This document shows, piece after piece, positions 37,899-46,545 of a DNA stretch of 64,000 nucleotides. Numbering within the stretch: the stretch's first letter is position 1; each line of letters opens with the position of its first letter. The position numbers were made by a program, and so were the translations under genes. Origin of the DNA: Burkholderiales bacterium (GTDB lineage: Bacteria; Pseudomonadota; Gammaproteobacteria; Burkholderiales; Burkholderiaceae_C); NCBI GenBank assembly GCA_003963115.1, contig RXJQ01000033.1, positions 21,080 to 85,079 on the forward strand, read 5' to 3'. The notes under the pieces were generated by a model that saw nothing but the letters and a program-made list of their open reading frames with translations, was not told the DNA's origin and did not search any database.

Positions 37899-38129
37899 CA
37901 CACCCTTCATACGCGGGGGCAGATAGTGTGAACAACTTTGATGTGAAAAGACAACAAGTTCACAAGCCACCTCTTCGTCACCATTTGGGACGACTTGCCG
38001 CGAGGGCTAGCCCCGAGTCGATTTGTCACTTTTTGCGCGCAAAGTTGGTGCCACATCGTTGGTGCGATACCGTTTTGCGGCGTACAAACACAAACAAGGC
38101 CCCTGCCTGCGCGACAAGGAGAGAACAAC

Positions 38130-39437
38130 ATGGATCTGAATCTCGACGCCTTCTGGATGCCCTTCACGGCCAACCGGGATTACAAGCAAAACCCCCGCTT
38201 GCTATCCAAGGCCAAGGACATGCATTACTGGACACCCGAGGGCCGCCAGATCCTGGATGGCACGGCTGGCCTGTGGTGCGTCAATGCGGGCCATGCGCGT
38301 CGTCGTATCGTCGAGGCCATCGCCAAGCAGGCCGCCGAAATGGATTACGCCCCGCCCTTCCAGATGGGCCACCCGCTGGCCTTCCAGTTGGCAGACCGCC
38401 TGCTGAAGTATCTGCCTGCCGGGCTCAATCGCGTGTTCTTCACCAACTCGGGCTCGGAGTCGGTCGATAGTGCCCTGAAGATCGCCCTGGCCTATCACCG
38501 TGTGCGTGGTGAAGCTCAGCGCACCCGCCTGATCGGGCGCGAGCGCGGCTACCACGGCGTCAACTTCGCTGGCACGGCCGTGGGCGGCATGGGGCCCAAT
38601 CGCAAGATGTTCGGCAGCAGCGTCTCCGGCGTGGACCACCTGCGCCACACGCATGACCTCGCCCGCAACGCTTTCAGCAAGGGCCAGCCTGAGCATGGCT
38701 TTGAGCTGGCCGACGACTTGGAGCGCCTGGTCACCCTGCACGATGCCTCGACCATCGCGGCCGTGATCGTCGAGCCCATGGCCGGCTCCACCGGCGTGCT
38801 GCTGCCACCCAAGGGCTATTTGCAGCGCCTGCGCGACATCTGCGACAAGCACGGCATCTTGCTGATCTTCGACGAAGTCATCACGGGCTTTGGCCGGCTG
38901 GGCTCACCCTTTGCCGCCCAGCACTATGGCGTCACGCCCGACATGATCACGGCCGCCAAGGGCATCACCAACGGCACCATCCCCATGGGCACGGTGTTCG
39001 TCAAGCAAAGCATCCATGACGCCTTCATGCAAGGCGGGCCCGGCATCGAGCTGCCGCACGGCTACACCTACTCGGGCCACCCGATGGCCTGTGCCGCCGC
39101 CCTCGCCACGCTGGACACCTACGATGAAGAAGGCCTGCTGACCCGCGCCAGCGACATGCACGCCAAGATGGAATCCGCCATGCACAGCCTCAAGGGCCTG
39201 CCCAACGTGGTGGATATCCGCAACACGGGTCTGGTGGGGGCGATCGAGTTCGCACCTCGCCCTGGCGCCGCACCGGGCCGACGCGCCTTTGAGGTCTTCC
39301 TGGGCTGCTGGGATGAAGGCGTGCTGGTGCGCGCCGCCGGCGACAACATCGCCATCTCGCCGCCGCTGATCGTCAACGACAGCCAGATCGACCAGATCGC
39401 CACAACCTTGGCCAAGGTCATCCAGCGCGTGGCCTGA
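38130..39437 (+). CDS. omega-amino acid (beta-alanine):pyruvate transaminase
   Basis: A 435-residue class III PLP aminotransferase. ATG 38130 has AAGGAGA eight bases upstream and gives the usual start MDLNLDAFWMPFTANRDYKQNPRLL. The PLP lysine is Lys277 in TAAKGITNGTIPMGTV. The DEVITGFGRLG motif and the opening FWMPFTANR fit omega-amino acid:pyruvate transaminases such as BauA, which moves the amino group of beta-alanine to pyruvate. It is divergent from aceA. Substrate choice is inferred from family similarity. Confidence 0.9.
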   Translation: MDLNLDAFWMPFTANRDYKQNPRLLSKAKDMHYWTPEGRQILDGTAGLWCVNAGHARRRIVEAIAKQAAEMDYAPPFQMGHPLAFQLADRLLKYLPAGLNRVFFTNSGSESVDSALKIALAYHRVRGEAQRTRLIGRERGYHGVNFAGTAVGGMGPNRKMFGSSVSGVDHLRHTHDLARNAFSKGQPEHGFELADDLERLVTLHDASTIAAVIVEPMAGSTGVLLPPKGYLQRLRDICDKHGILLIFDEVITGFGRLGSPFAAQHYGVTPDMITAAKGITNGTIPMGTVFVKQSIHDAFMQGGPGIELPHGYTYSGHPMACAAALATLDTYDEEGLLTRASDMHAKMESAMHSLKGLPNVVDIRNTGLVGAIEFAPRPGAAPGRRAFEVFLGCWDEGVLVRAAGDNIAISPPLIVNDSQIDQIATTLAKVIQRVA

Positions 39438-39456
39438 GTTCGTCGCGCTCAAAAAG

Positions 39457-39491
39457 AAAAGCCGCCGAGGCACATGGCCCGGCGGCTTTTT
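39457..39491. terminator. bidirectional terminator between transaminase and ppa
   Basis: AAAAGCCGCCG and CGGCGGCTTTT enclose a 12-base loop and are flanked by A and T runs. It serves the two convergent genes. Confidence 0.88.
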
Positions 39492-39509
39492 CACTGCATC
39501 AGTCCAGGA

Positions 39510-40043
39510 TCAGTGCTGCTTGGCAAACGCTTCCAGACCGCCCTTGACCTCGGCCTTGGCGGCATCGATGCCATCCCAGCCCACAACCTTCACCCACTTG
39601 CCGGGCTCCAGGTCCTTGTAGTGCTCGAAGAAGTGCTTGATCTGCTGCACCAACAGCTCGGGCAGGTCTTCCAGCTTCTGGATGCCCTTGTACATGGCGC
39701 AGATCTTCTCTGTCGGCACGGCCACCAGCTTGGAGTCGCCGCCGGCCTCGTCTTCCATCTTCAGGATACCCAGCGGGCGGCAGGGAATGACCACGCCAGG
39801 CAGCAGGGGGAACGGCGTCACGACCAGCACGTCGACCGGGTCGCCATCGGGCGCAATGGTCTGGGGCACGTAGCCGTAGTTGCAGGGATAGTGCATGGAC
39901 GTGCCCATGAACCGGTCCACGAAGACGGCGCCGGTCTCGTGATCGATCTCGTACTTGATCGGATCGGCGTTGGCGGGGATTTCGATGATGACGTTGAAGA
40001 CGTCGGGCGCCTTGGCGCCAGCGGGAACATTGAGCAGGCTCAT
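39510..40043 (-). CDS. ppa: inorganic pyrophosphatase (family I)
   Basis: A 177-residue enzyme from ATG 40043 ([11 protein letters not shown]), matching the 176-residue E. coli enzyme. The metal-binding signature is [18 protein letters not shown]. It hydrolyses pyrophosphate to drive biosynthesis in the cytoplasm. An upstream in-frame start would add 14 residues with no support. Confidence 0.96.
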   Translation of the reverse strand: MSLLNVPAGAKAPDVFNVIIEIPANADPIKYEIDHETGAVFVDRFMGTSMHYPCNYGYVPQTIAPDGDPVDVLVVTPFPLLPGVVIPCRPLGILKMEDEAGGDSKLVAVPTEKICAMYKGIQKLEDLPELLVQQIKHFFEHYKDLEPGKWVKVVGWDGIDAAKAEVKGGLEAFAKQH

Positions 40044-40190
40044 GATGGTTTGATCACAAGGGATTGGTAATTCGGGCGAGCGCAAGTGTAGGCGATGCCA
40101 GCCCTCCAGCGAAAACCCAGACCCTGTGCCGCCTTATTGTCAATTTTTTGACACTCAAACCACACTTTTGCTGCACCGCACAAAAACCAC

Positions 40191-40218
40191 TTGCAAAGTC
40201 TTCACGGATGCCTATACT
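40191..40218 (+). promoter_or_regulatory. phaP promoter
   Basis: TTGCAA (40191-40196) and TATACT (40213-40218) are 16 bp apart. It lies about 85 bp upstream of the phaP start. Confidence 0.65.
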
Positions 40219-40226
40219 AAGCATCA

Positions 40227-40241
40227 TGTTGCAGCGCAACA
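40227..40241. promoter_or_regulatory. palindrome after the phaP promoter, possible PhaR operator
   Basis: TGTTGC-AGC-GCAACA is a perfect 6-bp inverted repeat that covers the expected transcription start. PhaR repressors of PHB genes bind TGC-rich palindromes of this type, and phasin genes are their usual targets. Assignment to PhaR is inference. Confidence 0.5.
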
Positions 40242-40302
40242 AAGGTTCAAGGAACCAGCAAACGCGGCAACGTCATCCATCAACATCTACGGAGATCCTG
40301 TC

Positions 40303-40860
40303 ATGCTGACCGCTGAACAACTGCTGGCCACCCAGAAAGCCAACATCGCCACCCTGTTCGACCTGGGCCAGAAGGCCTTCGAAGGTGTCGAGAAGGTTCT
40401 GGAACTGAACCTGCAAGTTGCCAAGACCACGCTGGACGAGGCTGCTGAGCACACCAAGGCTGTGTTGGCCGTGAAGGACGCTCAAGAACTGCTGGCTCTG
40501 CAAGCAAGCTTGCTGCAACCCTCCGCCGAAAAGGCTGCAGCCTACAGCCGCCATCTGTACGACATCGCCTCGACCACCAGCTCCGAAGTGAGCAAGCTGG
40601 CCGAAGCCCAGATCGCCGAAGCCCAGAAGAAGTTCGTGTCCGTGGTGGACAACGCCGTGAAGAACGCACCTGCCGGCACTGAAAACGCCGTGGTGCTGGT
40701 CAAGTCGGCCGTCGCCGCTGCCAACAACGCTTTCGACACCGTTCAAAAGGCTGCCAAGCAGGCCGCTGACGTCGCTGAAGCCAACTTCCAGGCCATCACC
40801 AACACGGCTGTGAAGGCCACCCAGGCTGCCGCTTCGACCAAGTCCCGCAAGGCTGCTTGA
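40303..40860 (+). CDS. phaP: phasin, PHB granule-associated protein
   Basis: A 185-residue, Ala/Lys-rich, almost fully helical protein that coats polyhydroxybutyrate granules. It begins MLTAEQLLATQKANIATLFDLGQKAFEGVEKVLELN, a typical Phasin_2 start with the FDLGQKAFEGVEKL-like motif. The C-terminus KATQAAASTKSRKAA is basic. GGAGA lies eight bases upstream of ATG 40303. Its presence implies that the organism makes PHB, which fits the isocitrate lyase nearby. Confidence 0.93.
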   Translation: MLTAEQLLATQKANIATLFDLGQKAFEGVEKVLELNLQVAKTTLDEAAEHTKAVLAVKDAQELLALQASLLQPSAEKAAAYSRHLYDIASTTSSEVSKLAEAQIAEAQKKFVSVVDNAVKNAPAGTENAVVLVKSAVAAANNAFDTVQKAAKQAADVAEANFQAITNTAVKATQAAASTKSRKAA

Positions 40861-40875
40861 GAACAGGTTACTGGG

Positions 40876-41067
40876 GGGGCCGTTCAAGACGGATTACAAA
40901 ACTTTGCAGGTTTGTGAGCCCGGTCAGCTTGAACTTTGGCCCCTCAAACAAATCTGAGAGATGCCGCTCTGGACAAGCGGCACTCCCTGAAAGGTTGTCT
41001 CCTCGGTACCTCCTGAACCTTTTCTAAGGTACCTTCAAGCCCGGTGGTTCGCCATCGGGCTTTTTTT
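40876..41067 (+). ncRNA. structured 3' UTR or small RNA candidate after phaP
   Basis: The 264-bp gap between phaP and aat carries several stems in a row. GGGGCC..TTCAAG (40876-40888) pairs with CTTGAA..GGCCCC (40928-40943). TGCCGCT (40962-40968) pairs with AGCGGCA (40976-40982). AAAGGTT (about 40990) pairs with AACCTTT (about 41016). A strong terminator ends it at 41067. There is no open frame of note. It could be the processed 3' end of the phaP mRNA or a separate RNA. Confidence 0.4.
41038..41067 (+). terminator. rho-independent terminator before aat
   Basis: AGCCCGGTGG and CCATCGGGCT pair around a TTCG tetraloop with one G-T wobble, and seven T follow. It is 178 bp past the phaP stop. Confidence 0.88.
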
Positions 41068-41124
41068 CTGTCCAAGTTGCCCCATCTCGGGTTGGTGCAT
41101 CCTGCGTGTTCTTATGATGGCAGC

Positions 41125-41862
41125 ATGATCCCCTGGCTGGAACCCGACACCCCCTTCCCGGACACAAGGTCCGCATTGGGCCCGGACACCGACGCGCCAG
41201 GCCTGCTGGCTGCGGGGGGCGATCTCTCTGCGCAGCGTTTGGAAGCCGCATACAGGCACGGCATCTTCCCGTGGTTCAGCCAAGGCCAGCCCGTGCTGTG
41301 GTGGAGTACTGACCCGCGCATGGTCCTGCCCGTGGCCGAGTTCAAGGTCCACCGCTCCTTTCGCAAAAGCCTGGCCAGATTCAGGCGCACACCGGGCTGT
41401 GAAGTCCGCGTTGACACCGCGTTCGATCAGGTGATGAAGGCCTGCGCCACCACACCTCGCGATGGCCAGAACGGCACCTGGATCGTGCCCGACATGCGGC
41501 AGGTCTATGGGCAATGGCACAAGCTGGGCCGCGTGCATTCGTTCGAAACCTGGATCGATGATCAATTGGTGGGCGGCCTCTATGGCGTCAACATCGGGCG
41601 CATGTTCTACGGAGAGTCGATGTTCGCCTGGCGCACCGATGCATCCAAGATCGCCCTGGCCGCGCTGGTGTGCTTCAGCAAGGCCAATGGCATCGCGCTG
41701 ATCGACTGCCAGCAGCAGACCAGCCACCTCGCCTCGCTGGGTGCGCGTCCGATTTCACGGGCTGATTTCGAGGCCCACCTGCAAGGGGTGGTCGATCAAA
41801 GTCCGCCGTCCGTTTGGGCCTATGATGAGGCCCTCTGGTCTCAAATCGAGCACAGCGCCTGA
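41125..41862 (+). CDS. aat: leucyl/phenylalanyl-tRNA--protein transferase
   Basis: A 245-residue enzyme that adds Leu or Phe to proteins with N-terminal Lys or Arg, marking them for ClpS/ClpAP. It starts [18 protein letters not shown] and carries [11 protein letters not shown] and [18 protein letters not shown], core motifs of the family. It lies 8 bp before bpt, so both N-degron transferases are co-transcribed. Confidence 0.96.
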   Translation: MIPWLEPDTPFPDTRSALGPDTDAPGLLAAGGDLSAQRLEAAYRHGIFPWFSQGQPVLWWSTDPRMVLPVAEFKVHRSFRKSLARFRRTPGCEVRVDTAFDQVMKACATTPRDGQNGTWIVPDMRQVYGQWHKLGRVHSFETWIDDQLVGGLYGVNIGRMFYGESMFAWRTDASKIALAALVCFSKANGIALIDCQQQTSHLASLGARPISRADFEAHLQGVVDQSPPSVWAYDEALWSQIEHSA

Positions 41863-41869
41863 CACTCAC

Positions 41870-42625
41870 GTGACGCACCTCAAAGATCTTCCGCTGGCGT
41901 CCTTGCAGTTCTATGCAACGGCCCCCTACCCGTGCAGCTACCTTGACAACAAGGCCGCTCGCTCGCAGGTGGCCACGCCCAGCCACATGATCAATGCGGA
42001 TGTGTACTCGGGCCTGGTCAGCAATGGCTTTCGCCGCAGCGGCATGTTCACCTACCGGCCTTATTGCGATGGCTGCCGCGCCTGCGTGCCACTGCGCATC
42101 CCGGTCGAGCGCTATCACCCCAACCGCAGTCAGAAACGCGCCTGGAAGGCGCACCAGGGCCTCGAAGCCCGCGTGCTGAGGCTGTGCTTCACGCCCGAGC
42201 ACTACCAGCTTTATCTGCGCTACCAGGCTGGCCGGCACAAAGGTGGCGGCATGGACCATGACTCGGTCGACCAGTACACGCAGTTCCTGTTGCAAAGCCG
42301 CGTGAACTCACGGCTGGTGGAGTTCCGTGAACCAGCTCTGCCAGGCCAGGCCCAGGGTAGCTTGAAGATGGTATCGATCCTGGACATCCTCAACGATGGG
42401 CTGTCGGCGGTCTACACCTTCTATGAGCCCGAAGAGCAGGCCAGCTACGGCACCTACAACGTCATGTGGCAGATCCAGCAGGCCCACGATCTGGGGCTGT
42501 CCTACCTGTACCTGGGTTACTGGATCGCCGAGAGCCAGAAGATGGCCTACAAGGCGCAGTTCCTGCCTCATCAGGTGCTGATGAACGGGCAGTGGCGCGA
42601 GCGCGCCAGCTACCCCGAAACCTGA
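41870..42625 (+). CDS. bpt: bacterial leucyltransferase Bpt (Ate1-type arginyl/leucyl-transferase)
   Basis: A 251-residue protein from GTG 41870. It begins [33 protein letters not shown], with the Cys region [15 protein letters not shown] near residue 70 and the C-terminal GNAT-like core [22 protein letters not shown]. Bpt adds Leu to N-terminal Asp or Glu, creating an N-degron. Together with Aat it gives both branches of the bacterial N-degron pathway. clpS/clpA are not in the window. Confidence 0.94.
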   Translation: MTHLKDLPLASLQFYATAPYPCSYLDNKAARSQVATPSHMINADVYSGLVSNGFRRSGMFTYRPYCDGCRACVPLRIPVERYHPNRSQKRAWKAHQGLEARVLRLCFTPEHYQLYLRYQAGRHKGGGMDHDSVDQYTQFLLQSRVNSRLVEFREPALPGQAQGSLKMVSILDILNDGLSAVYTFYEPEEQASYGTYNVMWQIQQAHDLGLSYLYLGYWIAESQKMAYKAQFLPHQVLMNGQWRERASYPET

Positions 42626-42657
42626 AACGCCCGGCCTGCTGATCCTGGGCTCGCTGA

Positions 42658-43446
42658 TCAGGGCATCAGGTTCACCTGTCCATTGATCGTCACCGAGAGC
42701 ACGCCCTTGCCCGGCTCAACCGGCAGAGGTGCGTCCGCAGCTTCGGCGCGCATGGCCATGGCCTTGGCGAGATAAGGGCGAGGCTCGAAGCCAGGGTCGG
42801 TCGATGACACCGAGATGTCGCCCAGGGTGTAGCCCTTCATGCCGAAGTCGGCCGCGATCTGCGAGGCACGTGTCTTGAAGCGTGCGATGGCATCGCTGGT
42901 CAAGGCGGACTCATAGCGCTCACGCGTGGCACGCGACAGGCCGTAGTTCACGCTGATGACGTTGAGCTGGTTGAGCCGTCCCGTGGTCTGCGTGATCCGC
43001 GCCACATCGGTGCCCTCCAGGATCAGCTGTGCAAAGCCCTGCCAGCCATTGATGCGGCCCGTGCTGTTGTAGCGCGGCTGCACCGAAAACGAGCCTGTTC
43101 GCACCTCCATGCCTTGCGCTTGGGCCGACTTGCGCGCCTCGGACAGGGCTGCTTCAATGGCCTGCTTGAGGCCAGCTTGCACCTCGGAGGCCTGGCTGCC
43201 CTCCTTTGTGGCCTGCAAGGTGATGGACAGCAGGTCCTGGGTCACCTCCTGCGTGGCGCTGCTGGAGAGATGCACCACATTCTGGACAAGGTTCTGAACC
43301 GTGGTCTGAACCACCTTGGGCTCTGTGCCAGGATCAGCAAGCGCAACGGTTGAAGCCAGCACCAGCGTGGTGGCCAGCGAGGTGCCTGCCCAAACGTAGG
43401 TGTTGCGGGCGTTGGTCATCATGCGGGAGGAAAAAACAGGTCTCAT
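42658..43446 (-). CDS. SIMPL (DUF541) domain periplasmic protein
   Basis: A 262-residue protein. ATG 43446 has GAGGG at a good distance; an internal ATG would give a more typical signal peptide ending STVALADPG. The body has the DUF541/SIMPL pattern, including RYNSTGRINGWQGFAQLILEG and YGLSRATRERYESALTSDAIARFKTRASQIAADFG. Members are oligomeric periplasmic proteins of unclear role. It is divergent from ompR and could share its regulatory region. Confidence 0.85.
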   Translation of the reverse strand: MRPVFSSRMMTNARNTYVWAGTSLATTLVLASTVALADPGTEPKVVQTTVQNLVQNVVHLSSSATQEVTQDLLSITLQATKEGSQASEVQAGLKQAIEAALSEARKSAQAQGMEVRTGSFSVQPRYNSTGRINGWQGFAQLILEGTDVARITQTTGRLNQLNVISVNYGLSRATRERYESALTSDAIARFKTRASQIAADFGMKGYTLGDISVSSTDPGFEPRPYLAKAMAMRAEAADAPLPVEPGKGVLSVTINGQVNLMP

Positions 43447-43550
43447 CGTCTACCCTCGGATAGGTGTGCAAGCCTGCACCATAACGCAGCACCCCTCCCC
43501 GCAGACGACATGTCCGAATGGACTTGACGGCATGTTCATCCGGCCGCAAT

Positions 43551-43621
43551 ATTTGTAACATCTGGTCAGCGCCACGATTTTCACGCGCTTAACCTGCGCA
43601 CAATCCGCCTCTGTTACAAAT
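43551..43621. promoter_or_regulatory. paired OmpR-like half-sites upstream of ompR
   Basis: ATTTGTAACA (43551-43560) and TGTTACAAAT (43612-43621) are perfect 10-bp inverted copies 51 bp apart. The TGTAACA/TGTTACA core matches OmpR-type binding sequences. The second copy ends 14 bp before the ompR start, so autorepression by looping is plausible. Confidence 0.55.
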
Positions 43622-43635
43622 GCCGAGGAATGCAG

Positions 43636-44373
43636 ATGACCTCTCAGACTCCCAATCAGCGTCCGGACCGCGTGCTCGTGGTGGATGACGACGCGCGCAT
43701 CCGCGACTTGCTTCGCCGCTACCTGAGTCAGGAGGGTTTCGAAGTCCTGTTGGCCGAAGACGCCAAGGCGCTCAACCGCCTGCTGACGCGCGAGACTGTT
43801 GACCTGATCGTGCTGGACCTGATGCTGCCCGGCGAGGACGGCCTGTCCATCTGCCGCCGCCTGCGCGCTGCCAATGACGCCACCCCCATCATCATGCTGA
43901 CGGCCAAGGTCGAAGACGTCGACCGCATCGTTGGCCTCGAAGTCGGCGCCGATGATTACCTGCCCAAGCCTTTCAACCCGCGCGAACTGCTGGCCCGCAT
44001 CCATGCCGTGCTGCGCCGTCGCCCGGCCCAGGAAGCGCCTGGTGCGCCAGCCAAGGAAGCCCAGACCGTGCAGTTCGGGCCTTTCGAATTCGACCTGGCC
44101 CTGCGTCGCCTGAGCAAGGAAGGCGAGCCCATCTCGCTGACCACCGGCGAGTTCTCCATGCTCAAGGCGCTGGTGCGCCACCCGCGTCAGCCCTTGTCGC
44201 GCGACAAGCTGGCCCAACTGGCGCGCGGCCGCGAGTTCGAGCCCTTCGACCGCAGCCTTGATGTGCAGATCTCGCGTCTGCGCAAGATGATCGAGCCCGA
44301 TCCGGCACAACCCCGCTACATCCAGACAGTCTGGGGCGTGGGCTATGTGTTTGTGCCGGATGGCGGGGCTTGA
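43636..44373 (+). CDS. ompR: OmpR family response regulator
   Basis: A 245-residue regulator. ATG 43636 was chosen over ATG 43630 because GAGGA ends 6 bases before it. The receiver domain has acidic DDD at 17-19 and phospho-acceptor Asp61 (LIVLDLMLPGEDG), and the switch Lys is in LPKPFNPREL. The winged-helix domain ends RLRKMIEPDPAQPRYIQTVWGVGYVF. It is paired with EnvZ 3 bp downstream and responds to osmotic or envelope cues in relatives. Confidence 0.95.
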   Translation: MTSQTPNQRPDRVLVVDDDARIRDLLRRYLSQEGFEVLLAEDAKALNRLLTRETVDLIVLDLMLPGEDGLSICRRLRAANDATPIIMLTAKVEDVDRIVGLEVGADDYLPKPFNPRELLARIHAVLRRRPAQEAPGAPAKEAQTVQFGPFEFDLALRRLSKEGEPISLTTGEFSMLKALVRHPRQPLSRDKLAQLARGREFEPFDRSLDVQISRLRKMIEPDPAQPRYIQTVWGVGYVFVPDGGA

Positions 44374-44376
44374 TGC

Positions 44377-45705
44377 ATGCCTAGAAAGCGTTTCGCGCTC
44401 AGCCTCTTTTGGCGAACCTTCATCCTGCTGGGCCTGCTGCTGACGGCGGGCATCGTGGCGTGGGTGCAGACCTTCAAGGCCCTGGAATTCGAGCCCCGCT
44501 CGGTCCAGGCCGCGCAGCAGATCGCCAGCTTGGTGAACCTGTCGCGCGCGGCGCTGCGCTATGCCGACAGCATCAACCGCGTCACGCTGATCAAGACCTT
44601 GTTCGACCAGGAGTCGATCGCACTCAAGCCGCATGAGCCTTCGGACCGCTTCGAGCCTTTCGAGGTGAGCCGCTTCACGCAGGCCATTGGCAAGGAGCTG
44701 CGCTCGCGCCTGGGCCCGACCACGGTGGTGGCCAGCAGCGTGAACGGCGTGCAGGGCCTGTGGGTGGGCTTCCAGATCGAGAAGGACAACTACTGGCTGC
44801 AGGCCGACAGCAGCCGCGTCGAACCCTTGACGGGGCGAACGTGGTTCATCTGGGTGGGCATTGCGTTGATTGCGACCATGCTGGGCTCGGCTGTGATCGC
44901 TCGGCTCATCAACCAGCCGCTCAAGGAGCTTTCCTTCGCCGCCAGCCGCATCCGTGAAGGCGAGTACGACTCGGTGCTCGATGAATCCATGATCACCCGC
45001 GAGATCCGCGAAGTGAACCAGGGCTTCAACCGCATGGCACGCGAGCTGGCCAAGGTCGAGGAGGACCGCGCGGTGATGCTGGCCGGCATCTCGCATGACC
45101 TGCGCACGCCGCTGGCACGCCTGCGCCTGGAAGCCGAGATGAGCGTGGTGGACGAGGAGGCCAAGCGCAATATCGCGGCCGACATCGACCAGCTCGATGC
45201 CATCATCGACAAGTTCATGGACTACGCTCGGCCAGGCGAGGTCGAGCTGGTGCCGGTGCATGTGTCCTCGGTGGTGGACAAGGCGATCAGCCAGTTCCGC
45301 GACACCAAGCGCATCCGTATCACGGCCAAGCTGCCGATCGATACGCGGGTCATGGCCGACGAGACCGAACTGGGCCGCGTGCTGACCAACCTCTTCGAGA
45401 ACGCGCGGCGCTATGGGCGCAATACCTACACGGGCGTGACCAATGTGGACGTGAGCTACACGCGCTCAGGCTCGTGGGTGATCCTGAGCGTGCGCGACCA
45501 TGGACCTGGTGTGGCACCCGAGAAGCTCTCGCAGTTGACCACGCCATTCTTCCGGGGCGATGCGGCCCGCACGGCGGCCACCGGGGCCGGCCTGGGCCTG
45601 GCCATTGTGGAGAAAGCCTTGCAGCGCATGGGTGGCGGCTTCGAGATCGCCAACGCGCCGGGTGGCGGCCTGGTGGCCCACATCAAGCTCAAGCGAGCGC
45701 CTTGA
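44377..45705 (+). CDS. envZ: EnvZ family sensor histidine kinase
   Basis: A 442-residue inner-membrane kinase with two membrane spans (about 13-30 and 156-176) around a periplasmic sensor domain. A HAMP domain (about 176-230) follows. The H-box AGISHDLRTPLARLRLEAEM places phospho-His240. The N-box is NLFENARRYG, and DHGPGV and GAGLGLAIVEKALQRMGG are the ATP-binding motifs. It directly follows ompR and should control its phosphorylation. Confidence 0.95.
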   Translation: MPRKRFALSLFWRTFILLGLLLTAGIVAWVQTFKALEFEPRSVQAAQQIASLVNLSRAALRYADSINRVTLIKTLFDQESIALKPHEPSDRFEPFEVSRFTQAIGKELRSRLGPTTVVASSVNGVQGLWVGFQIEKDNYWLQADSSRVEPLTGRTWFIWVGIALIATMLGSAVIARLINQPLKELSFAASRIREGEYDSVLDESMITREIREVNQGFNRMARELAKVEEDRAVMLAGISHDLRTPLARLRLEAEMSVVDEEAKRNIAADIDQLDAIIDKFMDYARPGEVELVPVHVSSVVDKAISQFRDTKRIRITAKLPIDTRVMADETELGRVLTNLFENARRYGRNTYTGVTNVDVSYTRSGSWVILSVRDHGPGVAPEKLSQLTTPFFRGDAARTAATGAGLGLAIVEKALQRMGGGFEIANAPGGGLVAHIKLKRAP

Positions 45706-45741
45706 GCGCTCCGCGTTCAGTTCAACAGGCCTTGGCGTTCA

Positions 45742-46230
45742 TCACGGCTTGAGCAAGAGGCAGACGGCCCGCGCCTCGATGGCCCGGCCCTCGCCCACCG
45801 GCCCCATTTTCTCGGCCGTCTTGGCCTTGACGTTGGCCTCATCAGGCGCCAACCCCAAAGCCTCGGCAATGCGTTCGCGCATCAACGGGATATGAGGCGC
45901 CATCTTGGGGGCCTGTGCCATGATGGTGCAGTCCACATTGCCGATCTGCCAGCCTTCGGCCTGCACGCGCCTGGCCGCCTCCTTCAGCAGCACCATGGAG
46001 TCAGCACCCTTGAACTGCGGGTCGGTGTCGGGGAAGTGCCGGCCGATGTCGCCCATCCCGGCCGCGCCCAGCAAGGCATCGGTGATGGCATGCAGCAGTG
46101 CATCGGCATCGGAATGGCCCAGCAGGCCATGCGTATGGGGAATGGTGACGCCGCCCAGGATCAGCGGCCGACCGGTGACCAGGGCATGGGTGTCCCACCC
46201 CTCTCCGACGCGAATGACTGGCATGGACAT
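45742..46230 (-). CDS. ispF: 2-C-methyl-D-erythritol 2,4-cyclodiphosphate synthase
   Basis: A 162-residue enzyme of the MEP isoprenoid pathway that cyclises CDP-ME-2-phosphate and releases CMP. Metal ligands lie in GEGWDTHAL (Asp and His) and in the [30 protein letters not shown] signature. It forms trimers. In many proteobacteria it sits directly after ispD; here it is separated from ispD by about 2.9 kb holding amtB and a toxin-antitoxin pair. Confidence 0.96.
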   Translation of the reverse strand: MSMPVIRVGEGWDTHALVTGRPLILGGVTIPHTHGLLGHSDADALLHAITDALLGAAGMGDIGRHFPDTDPQFKGADSMVLLKEAARRVQAEGWQIGNVDCTIMAQAPKMAPHIPLMRERIAEALGLAPDEANVKAKTAEKMGPVGEGRAIEARAVCLLLKP

Positions 46231-46383
46231 GTTGATGTCGAACCCTTGATGGCAAAGGCTGCATTGTCAGGCTGAATGGCACGTCAACGCGGTGAGCAAC
46301 GATCGACCACACTGGCCAGGGCCTGCTGCCTGCACCTTATTGATGCACCATATTGGGTTTGCCGTTGATGCGCACTGTGCGCT

Positions 46384-46400
46384 TGCACACAAAAAGTGCA
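46384..46400. promoter_or_regulatory. NtrC binding site of amtB
   Basis: TGCACACAAAAAGTGCA is a perfect TGCAC-N7-GTGCA palindrome, centred about 83 bp upstream of the predicted amtB start of transcription. A second partial copy, TGCACCATATTGGGTTT, lies at 46344-46360. Apart from these sites and the promoter, the 315-bp gap 46231-46545 has no gene. Confidence 0.8.
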
Positions 46401-46449
46401 CCAAAACAGCCTCATTGCGCACCACACAATGCAAATTCGCCCCATTTTC

Positions 46450-46465
46450 AGGCATGTAATTTGCT
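46450..46465 (+). promoter_or_regulatory. sigma-54 promoter of amtB
   Basis: AGGCATGTAATTTGCT has GG and GC exactly 10 bp apart and TTGCT at -12, a strong match to TGGCACG-N4-TTGCW. Start of transcription is predicted near 46476, about 70 bases ahead of amtB. Confidence 0.82.
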
Positions 46466-46545
46466 TATTTATGGTGCATATTGAACCAAGACGCGGCACA
46501 CGATCCATTTCGGTGCGGCGTCGTGTTGTTTTTGAAAGCCGAAGA

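Noticed and set aside
37990..38110. NtrC or sigma-54 control of the transaminase gene from repeated GTTGGTGC motifs
   Set aside because: The GGTGC repeats are direct, not palindromic, and no GG-N10-GC promoter fits.
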